Assembly (NCBI RefSeq): GCF_050496765.1
Contig: NZ_JBNWEO010000005.1
Coordinates: forward strand, 62,001-126,000
Direction of reading: 5' to 3'
DNA: 64,000 bases
Origin: JAEVLT01 sp050496765
Lineage (GTDB): Bacteria > Bacillota > Bacilli > Bacillales > Cytobacillaceae
Of the stretch, positions 25,195 to 32,879 are shown one piece after another (within the stretch, counting starts at the first letter, position 1; every line of letters starts with the position of its first letter). The notes below the pieces were generated by a model. The model did no database searches and was not told the DNA's origin. It saw only the letters and a list, made by a program, of their open reading frames with translations. Position numbers and translations under genes: made by a program.

Positions 25195-27537
25195 TTGGAG
25201 GAAGCAATAAAAGGCCATGTAGAGAAACTTTTGCACTATATGAAAGATGAGGCATACAAGCCATTAACCGTTCAAGAGTTAGAGCAGGCGTTTGAAATCG
25301 AGGACTCGAGTGATTTCAAAGATTTTGTCAAAGCACTTGTATATATGGAAGAAAAAGGGCTCGTTGTCCGGACGCGCAGCAACCGTTATGGCCTGCCGCA
25401 AAAAATGAATTTAATCCGCGGCAACCTGACTGGGCACGCTAAGGGGTTTGCCTTTGTCGTTCCGGACGAGCCGGGGATGGATGATATTTTTATCCCGCCA
25501 ACCGAAACGAACAATGCTATGCATGGCGATACAGTATTGGTTCGCGTTTCAGGAGAGAGCTCCGGCCAGCGCCGCGAAGGAAGCATTATTCGCATCCTGG
25601 AACGGGGGATTCAACAGATTGTTGGAACATATGTGGAGAGCAAGCATTTCGGCTTTGTGATTCCCGATGATAAAAAATTTGCAAGCGACATTTTTATACC
25701 AAAATCCGCTGCAATGGGAGCTGTTGAGGGTCATAAAGTTGTCGTCAAGCTGACCACCTACCCAGAAGGAAGAAAAAGTGCTGAAGGAGAAATTATTGAG
25801 ATCCTTGGTCATAAAAATGACCCGGGCGTCGATATTCTTTCTGTGATCCATAAACATGGGCTGCCGCTTGCATTTCCAGAAGAAGTGCTCCAGCAGGCAA
25901 ATGAAACGCCTGATACGATAGATGAAAGCGAAATGGCCAATCGACGCGATCTACGCAATGAAGTCATTGTCACAATTGACGGTGCAGACGCGAAAGACTT
26001 GGATGACGCCGTAACGGTCACAAAGCTTGAAAATGGCAATTATACGCTTGGCGTACATATCGCGGATGTCAGTTATTATGTAAAAGAAGGAACGCCAATC
26101 GACCGGGAAGCGGAAGAAAGAGCGACGAGTGTTTACTTGGTTGACAGAGTCATCCCAATGATTCCGCACCGTTTATCCAATGGGATTTGTTCGTTGAATC
26201 CAAAGGTCGACCGCTTGACCCTGTCCTGCACAATGGAAATTACGCCAGATGGTACCGTTGTCGATCATGAAATTTTTCAAAGTGTCATAAAAACAACGGA
26301 GCGGATGACGTATGCGGATGTGAATAAAATTTTGGTCGATCAAGAGGAAGAAACTCGCAAACGGTATGAATCGCTTGTACCGATGTTTGAATTGATGGAA
26401 GAGTTGGCAGCGATTTTACGGGCAAAGCGGATGAAACGCGGGGCAATCGACTTTGATTTTAAAGAATCAAAGGTTTTAGTCGATGAAGAGGGGAAGCCGA
26501 CAGATGTTGTCTTGCGCGAACGGTCGGTAGCGGAGCGGCTGATTGAGGAATTCATGTTGGCGGCAAACGAAACGGTTGCCGAGCATTTTCACTGGATGGA
26601 TGTGCCGTTTATTTACCGGATTCACGAAGATCCGAAAGAGGACAAATTAAGGAGATTCTTCGAGTTTATCACCAATTTCGGCTATATTGTCAAAGGTACA
26701 GCAAATGAGGTTCATCCAAGGGCACTTCAAGAAATCATCGAGGAAGTTCAGGGGAAGCCGGAAGAAATGGTTGTTTCAACGGTGATGCTTCGTTCGATGC
26801 AGCAGGCCAAATATGATCCTGAAAGCTTGGGGCATTTTGGTTTGTCGACGGAATTCTACACGCATTTTACATCGCCGATCCGCCGCTATCCGGACACGAT
26901 TGTGCACCGCTTGATTCGGACGTATTTAATCGAAGGCAAGCTTGATGAGGCAACACGAGAAAAATGGAATGCACGTCTGCCGGAGATTGCCGAGCACTCG
27001 TCTAAAATGGAACGCCGTGCCGTGGATGCCGAGCGGGAAACGGACGAGCTGAAAAAAGCGGAATACATGGAAGATAAAATTGGTGAAGAATATGACGGGA
27101 TTATCAGCTCGGTCACCAACTTTGGCATGTTTGTTGAACTGCCGAATACGATTGAAGGTCTTGTTCACGTCAGTTATATGACCGATGATTACTACCGTTT
27201 CGATGAGCGCCTCTATGCGATGATCGGCGAGCGGACAGGCAACGTCTTCCGCATTGGCGACGAAATTACGGTTCGAGTTGTCAAAGTAAATAAAGATGAG
27301 CGCTCGATTGATTTTGAAATTGTTGGCATGAAAGGCACCCGCAGAAGAGAGCGTACGGAAGCGCCAAAAGTGTTTAAAACAGGAAGCAATGTGAAAAAAC
27401 CGCGACGCGGCAAGCAGGAGGAAAGCCGCAAGCGGAATGGCGATTCCTCTTCGATAGAAAAACCAAAGAAAAAGAAGCGGAAGTTTTACGAAAATGTGCC
27501 GAAAGCAAAAAGCACGAAGCGGAAAAAACGGCGATAA
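25195..27537 (+). CDS. rnr: Ribonuclease R
   Basis: A 780-aa processive 3'-5' exoribonuclease that digests structured RNA and works with tmRNA. Order: N-terminal winged helix (to about residue 65), two cold-shock OB domains (GHAKGFAFVVPDEPGMDDIF; GTYVESKHFGFVIPDD), RNB catalytic domain with the IDGADAKDLDDAVTV metal cluster near residue 262, S1 domain (YDGIISSVTNFGMFVEL) near residue 640, and a long Lys/Arg-rich tail ending KSTKRKKRR. The start is TTG behind AGGAGGGA; no ATG precedes the conserved N-terminus. Confidence 0.97.
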   Translation: MEEAIKGHVEKLLHYMKDEAYKPLTVQELEQAFEIEDSSDFKDFVKALVYMEEKGLVVRTRSNRYGLPQKMNLIRGNLTGHAKGFAFVVPDEPGMDDIFIPPTETNNAMHGDTVLVRVSGESSGQRREGSIIRILERGIQQIVGTYVESKHFGFVIPDDKKFASDIFIPKSAAMGAVEGHKVVVKLTTYPEGRKSAEGEIIEILGHKNDPGVDILSVIHKHGLPLAFPEEVLQQANETPDTIDESEMANRRDLRNEVIVTIDGADAKDLDDAVTVTKLENGNYTLGVHIADVSYYVKEGTPIDREAEERATSVYLVDRVIPMIPHRLSNGICSLNPKVDRLTLSCTMEITPDGTVVDHEIFQSVIKTTERMTYADVNKILVDQEEETRKRYESLVPMFELMEELAAILRAKRMKRGAIDFDFKESKVLVDEEGKPTDVVLRERSVAERLIEEFMLAANETVAEHFHWMDVPFIYRIHEDPKEDKLRRFFEFITNFGYIVKGTANEVHPRALQEIIEEVQGKPEEMVVSTVMLRSMQQAKYDPESLGHFGLSTEFYTHFTSPIRRYPDTIVHRLIRTYLIEGKLDEATREKWNARLPEIAEHSSKMERRAVDAERETDELKKAEYMEDKIGEEYDGIISSVTNFGMFVELPNTIEGLVHVSYMTDDYYRFDERLYAMIGERTGNVFRIGDEITVRVVKVNKDERSIDFEIVGMKGTRRRERTEAPKVFKTGSNVKKPRRGKQEESRKRNGDSSSIEKPKKKKRKFYENVPKAKSTKRKKRR

Positions 27538-27656
27538 GCGCAAAATGAAAGGAACACCAAATTCCGTAAATTGATGCACGGGGAGCCTTTTTAAGCAAGG
27601 CTCTCTTTCGGCTGAAACGCAAATCTGCTACAATGGAACGAGAGGTGAGAAACATC

Positions 27657-28124
27657 ATGCCAAAAGGTGAGGGGAAAACTGTTGCTCAAAACAAAAAGGC
27701 GTACCACGATTATTTTATCGAAGAAACGTATGAAGCCGGAATTGTTTTGCAAGGAACGGAAATCAAATCGATCCGAGCGGGTCGGGTTAATTTAAAGGAT
27801 TCGTATGCGAGAATCCAAAATGGTGAAGCGTTTGTGTACAGCATGCATGTAAGCCCGTATGAGCAGGGAAACCGTTATAACCATGATCCGTTACGGCCAA
27901 GGAAGCTGCTGCTGCACAAAAAGGAAATTTCCAAACTATTTGGCGAAGCGAAAGAAACCGGCTATGCCCTTGTTCCGTTAAAAGTTTATTTAAAAAATGG
28001 CTATGCTAAGGTTTTGCTTGGCTTGGCAAGGGGTAAAAAGAACTACGACAAGCGCGAAGATTTGAAGAAAAAAGAAGCGAAACGTGAAATCGAGCGGGCA
28101 TTTCGCGAACGGCAGAAGATGTAA
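27657..28124 (+). CDS. smpB: SsrA-binding protein SmpB
   Basis: A 155-aa OB-fold protein that binds the tRNA-like domain of tmRNA and mimics the missing anticodon arm during ribosome rescue. QNKKAYHDYFIEETYEAGI, GTEIKSIRAGRVNLKDSY and the basic C-terminal tail KREIERAFRERQKM are diagnostic. The frame extends 8 codons upstream, but ATG 27657 (MPKGEGK) behind GAGAGGTGAG is the start. ssrA follows 180 bp downstream. Confidence 0.97.
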   Translation: MPKGEGKTVAQNKKAYHDYFIEETYEAGIVLQGTEIKSIRAGRVNLKDSYARIQNGEAFVYSMHVSPYEQGNRYNHDPLRPRKLLLHKKEISKLFGEAKETGYALVPLKVYLKNGYAKVLLGLARGKKNYDKREDLKKKEAKREIERAFRERQKM

Positions 28125-28176
28125 CCACAGTGCTCACAGGAAAGAGGATAACATCGTGGTTTACAAAAACTTACAA

Positions 28177-28204
28177 TTGAATTTTTTTGTGACTGTGCTA
28201 TAAT
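28177..28204 (+). promoter_or_regulatory. Promoter of ssrA
   Basis: TTGAAT (28177-28182), 16 nt, TATAAT (28199-28204), with an extended -10 TG at 28196-28197. It is about 100 bp upstream of mature tmRNA. Confidence 0.82.
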
Positions 28205-28304
28205 AATAACTGTCGCAAGGGTTGCGGCAAATGCCTTATAGCTCAAGTATTCTTGAGTTTCCGAACGTCAAGCATGCTGAAGAAGCGGCTTGCCATTTTA
28301 AAAT

Positions 28305-28663
28305 GGGGACGCTACGGATTCGACAGGGGTAGTTCGAGCTTAGGTTGCGAGTCGAGGGGATCGGCCTCGTTAAAACGTCAAAGCCATAACTGGCAAACAA
28401 CAAAACTCTTTCGCTTTAGCTGCCTAATAGCACTTTAGCGGTTCGCCCCTCCATCGCCCATGTGGTAGGGTAGCGGACTCAACGATAGTGGGCTACGCCG
28501 GATTCCACCGCCTGAGGATGAAGGAAGAGAACAACCAGGCTAGCTGACCGGACGCCTGTCGACAGGCATATGGCTCAGCGAAGCGCGAATATGTCGACTA
28601 CACTCGTAGAAGCTTAAGTGCCGATATCTTTGGACGTGGGTTCGATTCCCACCGTCTCCACCA
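28305..28663 (+). ncRNA. ssrA: Transfer-messenger RNA (tmRNA)
   Basis: The mature RNA starts GGGGACGCTACGGATTCGAC and ends GGTTCGATTCCCACCGTCTC followed by CACCA, forming the tRNA-Ala-like acceptor and T arm. The tag frame runs from GGC 28392 to GCC 28424, encoding GKQQNSFALAA, followed by TAA TAG. The LAA end marks rescued proteins for ClpXP. The length of 359 nt and the position after smpB are as expected. Confidence 0.96.
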
Positions 28664-28787
28664 AATACATATTTGGTGGTTTTTATTTACAGTCATTGTC
28701 ATATTCTAAATAGGTATGTGGATTGAAATAAGATATAGTCAGTGCCATGACGAAAGCATGGAAGAGCACGTCCCACCGTCTCCACCA
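28647..28787 (+). repeat. Direct repeat of the ssrA 3' end (possible attachment-site scar)
   Basis: The 17 bp TCCCACCGTCTCCACCA at the tmRNA end (28647-28663) recurs exactly at 28771-28787, again followed by TACATA and a GGTGG arm. Tandem copies of an ssrA 3' end typically mark integrase sites, but only about 110 bp separate them and no integrase is present. Confidence 0.7.
28658..28688 (+). terminator. Terminator of ssrA
   Basis: CCACCAAAT, loop ACAT, ATTTGGTGG, then TTTTTATTT. The 5' arm includes the CCA end of tmRNA. Confidence 0.85.
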
Positions 28788-28798
28788 TACATAGGTGG

Positions 28799-28836
28799 AA
28801 AAAGACTAGCAACTTGGTTGTTAGTCTTTTTATATT
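28799..28836 (+). terminator. Second terminator downstream of ssrA
   Basis: A stem of about 15 bp (AAAAAGACTAGCAAC with GTTGTTAGTCTTTTT, one G-U) around a TTG loop ends in a T-run. It follows the duplicated ssrA end. Confidence 0.8.
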
Positions 28837-28860
28837 TTAAAAAATTCATTTTCGAAAAAG

Positions 28861-29661
28861 AGCTTTCTCATCGACCTTTGGGCGGGTTTTTTGCGGTTGA
28901 TGGGCTTTAAAGGGGCTTCTTATCGACCTTGGGGCGGGTTTTTTGCGGTTAATGGGCTTTAAAGGGGCTTCTTATCGACCTTGGGACGGGTTTTTTGCGG
29001 TTGACGGGCCTTGAAGGGGCTTCTTATCGACCTTGGGACGGGTTTTTTGCGGTTGACGGGCTTTATAGGGGCTTCTTATCGACCTTGGGACGGGTTTTCC
29101 ACGGTTGACGGGCTTTAAAGGGGCTTCTTATCGACCTTGGGACGGGTTTTTTGCGGTTGATGGGCTTTAAAGGGGCTTCTTATCGACCTTGGGACGGGTT
29201 TTTTGCGGTTGATGGGCTTTATAGGGGCTTCTTATCGACCTTGGGACGGGTTTTTTGCGGTTGACGGGCTTTATAGGGGCTTCTTATCGACCTTGGGACG
29301 GGTTTTTTGCGGTTGATGGGCTTTAAAGGGGCTTCTTATCGACCTTGGGGCGGGTTTTTTGCGGTTAATGGGCTTTAAAGGGACTCCTTATCGACCATGG
29401 GACGGGTTTTTTGCGGTTGACGGGCCTTGAAGAGGCTCCTTATCGACCATGGGACGGGTTTTTTGCGGTTGATGGGCTTTAAAGGGGCTTCTTATCGACC
29501 TTGGGGCGGGTTTTTTGCGGTTAATGGGCTTTAAAGGGGCTTCTTATCGACCTTGGGACGGGTTTTTTGCGGTTGACGGGCCTTGAAGGGGCTTCTTATC
29601 GACCTTGGGACGGGTTTTTTGCGGTTGACGGGCCTTGAAGCCCCTCCTCATCGACCTTTGG
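28861..29661 (+). repeat. Tandem array of fifteen 52-bp units
   Basis: TATCGACC anchors recur every 52 bp from 28871 to 29651 (16 anchors, 15 units) with no insertion or deletion. Each unit reads TCGACCTTGGGACGGG, TTTTTTGCGGTTGACGGG, then CTTTAAAGGGGCTTCTTA; the variation is a few substitutions (GACGGG/GATGGG/AATGGG; GACGGG/GGCGGG; CTTTAAA/CCTTGAA). The outermost anchors share CATCGACCTTTGG, unlike the internal ones. There are no spacers, so it is not a CRISPR array, and no gene is present. A shorter inverted array of the same unit lies at 60626-60940. Confidence 0.95.
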
Positions 29662-29736
29662 ATTGCATCTGCGTTTCTTTTGCTCTACCGTAAGAAAGGG
29701 TAAAATAGTACTTTTACACATGTTGACCGCAAAGTA

Positions 29737-29762
29737 AGAAAAAAAGGACGCTCCTCGCGTCC
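29737..29762 (-). terminator. Terminator of the cotF-like gene
   Basis: On the minus strand GGACGC, loop GAGGA, GCGTCC, then TTTTTTT, 17 bp beyond the stop. Confidence 0.85.
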
Positions 29763-29778
29763 TTCTTTTAAAATCTTG

Positions 29779-30429
29779 TTAATGCTTCATATTCATGCCC
29801 ATATTCGTGTTCGAAGTTTGCGGCATGCCTTGGGCAGGTGCGTATGAGTTGACCATTTGGATCATGTCTTGCTGGGCAAGTTGCGGTACTTGGTAATAAT
29901 GGTGTTTGTTTTGATAAATCGAAAGCTCATAGGCCATTTCAATACAATTTGGAACCGAATCGGCCAAAACGCGGCGCACAACCGGATTGGTCGTTTCCAG
30001 GGCAGCCATTGTTTTATGCGAAGCACTTGATTTGCACGCGGCAAGCATGGCGCCGGAAATGAATTCATCGGAGATTTCCGCCATCGATTGCATCGGTTTT
30101 TTCGGCTGTGAAGGCGTTAAACCATACACAAAGTCATTTCCCTGGTTCATTTTATAGCTTTGGGTTGGCTTGGAAGGATCCTTTCCGGTTTGGAAACACT
30201 CAACTGTACTCGTGTATTCGTCCTGAATGAATTGATATTGGCGATCAAGAATGTCTCGTAATTCCGGATCCTTAATGTGTTGCCGCAGCATCATATATTG
30301 ATTAAGGGTTCCGATTGATCCTGACAGTACTTCGTGAACATCAAATACCTCATGTCCCCCATGGTTCAACTGCTGCGGTACAGCCCCTGTATGCATATTT
30401 TGATGCATTGGCTCTTGTTGGTTTTGCAT
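29779..30429 (-). CDS. CotF-family spore coat protein
   Basis: A 216-aa protein with a CotF-like ferritin-type helical domain: EVLSGSIGTLNQYMMLRQH, LRDILDRQYQFIQDEY and SDEFISGAMLAACKSSASH. The ends are low in complexity and rich in Gln, Met, Asn and His, ending NTNMGMNMKH, which is usual for coat proteins. The start is ATG at 30429 behind AAGGAGG; an in-frame TTG six codons upstream lies on the ribosome site. It is a single-gene unit with its own terminator and is expected to be made in the mother cell late in sporulation. Confidence 0.85.
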   Translation of the reverse strand: MQNQQEPMHQNMHTGAVPQQLNHGGHEVFDVHEVLSGSIGTLNQYMMLRQHIKDPELRDILDRQYQFIQDEYTSTVECFQTGKDPSKPTQSYKMNQGNDFVYGLTPSQPKKPMQSMAEISDEFISGAMLAACKSSASHKTMAALETTNPVVRRVLADSVPNCIEMAYELSIYQNKHHYYQVPQLAQQDMIQMVNSYAPAQGMPQTSNTNMGMNMKH

Positions 30430-30531
30430 TTCATCGTCCTCCTTCAAGTAACTTTGGCACAGCCAACATTATTATTCATCAAGAAAAAGGAGCTATTCAT
30501 TTATTTCATTTTTAAAATTTTTTTCGGCGAT

Positions 30532-30558
30532 AAAAAAAGCAGGGAGCTCCCTGCTTTA
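30532..30558 (-). terminator. Terminator overlapping the DUF1002 gene stop
   Basis: The perfect palindrome AAAGCAGGGAGCTCCCTGCT is followed by T's on the minus strand. Its 5' end overlaps the stop codon. Confidence 0.85.
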
Positions 30559-31476
30559 CGAAAACAAACGTTTAATGCTGTCGATTAATTGTTTAAAGAA
30601 ATCGGATACCGCTTGTAAAAAGCCTTTATCTCCTACTGCTTGAGAAATACGATTTTCAATGTTTTTGGATAGATCGGCAAGCTGGGACTGGACATTGGAA
30701 AAATTGATGTTCAATTGGCGCATTTTATCAAACAAATCAATCAATAGCTGCCGGTCTTGCGGACTTAATTGAATCGAAAGCGTCTTTAATTGAGTATCAA
30801 CAATTTGGGCAATCTCGTCTTTTGTAGCCGGATTTTTTGCGGCAATTTCCTTTTTGATCTCGGTTAACAATTCACTGACTTTGTCTTGATTCAAACCTTC
30901 CTTTTTTGCCAAATTCGTGGCCAAGTTCAATTCTTCATTGGCCACTTCCGTTCGATCTTTGTTTAAATCTGCCCCTTTTCCACTATCATACGCTTTGTAG
31001 ATGCCGACAAGCGCCGAATGGCCGCTTACTTTTACAGGGGAAGCTACCTCAACGATGGCATCCTTTATTCCAGCGGTGATGAGGGCGTTCGCGTACATTT
31101 GATTAGTTACTTCCGTGATATTCTCCGGGGTCGCCTGCTTAATCATTACCCCGGTTCCCGGGTCTTGGCGGGTGATTTTGGCAGAAGAATACATATTGGA
31201 ACGCGGATCGCCTTTTATATAGGTGACCGCATCTTGTCCAGTAACGGTGATTTCCGTCACTTTGCTTGTATCCGTCACACCGAGCAACTTTCGCACTTCC
31301 TCCTTTTGCGCAGGAGAAAGCGCTGCCCCATAAACGACAATCGGAAGTCCATATTTTTCATTGATGCTTTGATCGTTACTGTTATTGCTTGCAGCAAAAG
31401 CAAGGCGGCTGCTGCTTAGGGCGAAAATCAATAAAGTTGACATAACCAACCATTTACAAAACTGCTTCAACATCAT
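30556..31476 (-). CDS. Secreted DUF1002 (YpuA-like) protein
   Basis: A 306-aa exported protein with signal peptide WLVMSTLLIFALSSSRLAFA cleaved after AFA. The DUF1002 region shows LPIVVYGAALSPAQKEEVRK, VTEITVTGQDAVTYI and SSAKITRQDPGTGV. A long helical C-terminus follows (IQLSPQDRQLLIDLFDKMRQ) with an amphipathic end, DFFKQLIDSIKRLFS. The function of the family is unknown. I chose the ATGATG at 31476 with AAAGGGGAG upstream over the further upstream ATG. Confidence 0.85.
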   Translation of the reverse strand: MMLKQFCKWLVMSTLLIFALSSSRLAFAASNNSNDQSINEKYGLPIVVYGAALSPAQKEEVRKLLGVTDTSKVTEITVTGQDAVTYIKGDPRSNMYSSAKITRQDPGTGVMIKQATPENITEVTNQMYANALITAGIKDAIVEVASPVKVSGHSALVGIYKAYDSGKGADLNKDRTEVANEELNLATNLAKKEGLNQDKVSELLTEIKKEIAAKNPATKDEIAQIVDTQLKTLSIQLSPQDRQLLIDLFDKMRQLNINFSNVQSQLADLSKNIENRISQAVGDKGFLQAVSDFFKQLIDSIKRLFS

Positions 31477-31540
31477 GAAAAATTCTCCCCTTTTCATTTG
31501 AACATATCGTATCGTTTTGTATGCGTTAAGTGACTAAAAC

Positions 31541-31557
31541 ATGAGTATTATACTCAT
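31541..31557. promoter_or_regulatory. 17-bp perfect palindrome upstream of the DUF1002 gene
   Basis: ATGAGTAT, T, ATACTCAT lies 65 bp upstream of the minus-strand start. It is likely an operator for a dimeric repressor; the regulator is not identified. The ATACTCAT arm is reminiscent of ArsR-family sites. Confidence 0.45.
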
Positions 31558-31607
31558 AAATACTGGTGAAATTCAAATATCAGATGTCATCCCTTATCAA
31601 GTAAAGG

Positions 31608-31644
31608 AGAATAACCCCTGCTTCAGTCAGCAGGGGGTTATTCT
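31608..31644 (-). terminator. Terminator-like hairpin after the YIEGIA pair
   Basis: AGAATAACCCCTGCT pairs with AGCAGGGGGTTATTCT (one bulged G) around a 6-nt loop, 14 bp beyond the stop at 31658. The T-run is weak on both strands. Confidence 0.6.
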
Positions 31645-31657
31645 GATTTAAATAGGA

Positions 31658-31858
31658 TTACCGATCAGCAGTTAAGATCATAAATAGGCCATTGCTTAAC
31701 TTAATGACATCTCCTCGCACAGCCAGGGCAACTTCTCTCATTAAAGCCTGCTGTTCTGTTTCATCTTTTGCGCGAAGCAAAATGGCATTACCGGCGTTTA
31801 CTTGGTCATTTGTATGTTCATTTGTTGCAATGATGGCGTAAATATTAATGTCTCCCAT
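31658..31858 (-). CDS. Small capping-type subunit paired with the YIEGIA protein
   Basis: A 66-aa soluble protein (MGDINIYAIIATNEHTNDQV, then AGNAILLRAK). It resembles the small proteins annotated as capping complex subunit for YIEGIA that accompany YIEGIA membrane proteins in spore formers. The first codons overlap the end of the membrane protein gene by 14 bp, so the two are co-translated. The biochemical role is unknown. Confidence 0.72.
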   Translation of the reverse strand: MGDINIYAIIATNEHTNDQVNAGNAILLRAKDETEQQALMREVALAVRGDVIKLSNGLFMILTADR

Positions 31859-32762
31859 TTGTTTTCTCCCGATTTTTTATGAATTGATGATTCTTTTGAA
31901 CGGTTTCAAGAATTGGCGTACGGAGAATTGATAACATCATGCTGTCTATATCACGAATAATCGGTACAACTACAAAAGCAATTCTTCCATCTTCATAATC
32001 CTTACGGGTGAAATGATATCTTTTTAACCCCAAAGTGCGGGTAATTTCAAATAATATCGCTTGTCTTTGTCCATAATTATCAAGCGTTATCCGGTAGTGA
32101 TTTTCCTTTGGTGTTAAAATAACGGCTAGTCCTTCTTGTAAAATCATATCTTGTCCTCGGCTAATTCCTATTCTGTTCGATACAAAGATATCATCCGCAT
32201 ATAGCTCGTTATTTTTGATGTGTATTTTTGCAGGATGTACATCAGCAATAGCAGAAATGGTTTTACCTTTAGAGAACCGAACCAAAGCGAAAAAGATTGA
32301 TCCACCTCCAAGTAAGCCTAAACCAATCCGAATGTAAACAGGAAAGTACTCGAGCGCTTCCATAATAATGCTGATTGTCAGCGCAACAAATAATGCGATA
32401 TAATTTCTTGCCTCAAAAGTTTTAGCAATCCCATCAATATAGGCACTTCCACGTTTTGTATACTCGGTTTCATCTAACGATTTTAAACTATCTTGTTCTA
32501 ATCTTCGTACCCCTTGAAACTGAGTAATAGCAAGTGCCAGGAATGTCGCTGCCGTCAAATTATTTGTGACAATTGCGGGGACAAAAACGGCCCCCAAAGT
32601 AGCTGCAACAACTCCCAAAGCCAATTGGCTAAGATATCCATTTGGATAGGTTGGATATTGCCGGTAATCTTCTTTTAAAATGACTAAACGAGCGGATATT
32701 CCACCAATGACGGCAAAAATAATTAACAGTAGATGCGGTGTCGACAAAAGTTGTCCTCTCAT
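31845..32762 (-). CDS. YIEGIA-family membrane protein
   Basis: A 305-aa protein whose motif SAYIDGIAKTFEARNYIALF near residue 110 matches the signature naming the YIEGIA family. Hydrophobic segments lie at the N-terminus (LLLIIFAVIGGISARLVIL), near residues 48-75 and 120-165, followed by a soluble C-terminal domain of about 150 aa. The frame extends 31 codons upstream, but ATG 32762 (MRGQLLS) with AAGGTAGG in front is the likely start. Restricted to endospore formers as far as I know; function unknown. Confidence 0.75.
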   Translation of the reverse strand: MRGQLLSTPHLLLIIFAVIGGISARLVILKEDYRQYPTYPNGYLSQLALGVVAATLGAVFVPAIVTNNLTAATFLALAITQFQGVRRLEQDSLKSLDETEYTKRGSAYIDGIAKTFEARNYIALFVALTISIIMEALEYFPVYIRIGLGLLGGGSIFFALVRFSKGKTISAIADVHPAKIHIKNNELYADDIFVSNRIGISRGQDMILQEGLAVILTPKENHYRITLDNYGQRQAILFEITRTLGLKRYHFTRKDYEDGRIAFVVVPIIRDIDSMMLSILRTPILETVQKNHQFIKNREKTNGRH

Positions 32763-32879
32763 ACATAACCTACCTTGTATACAAATTAAAAGAAGTAAGA
32801 ATAAAGCGCTTATACAAAAATTATTCTTATGCTTTAAATGTGTGAAATTTAGCAAAAACCATCGAAAATGGCTAAAGCT

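Noticed and set aside
28253..28910. Frames across ssrA and its downstream region
   Set aside because: They overlap tmRNA, its terminator and the start of the 52-bp array, and have no protein-like composition or ribosome site.
28861..29661. CRISPR array
   Set aside because: Units are contiguous with no variable spacers, are 52 bp with substitutions throughout, and no cas genes are present.
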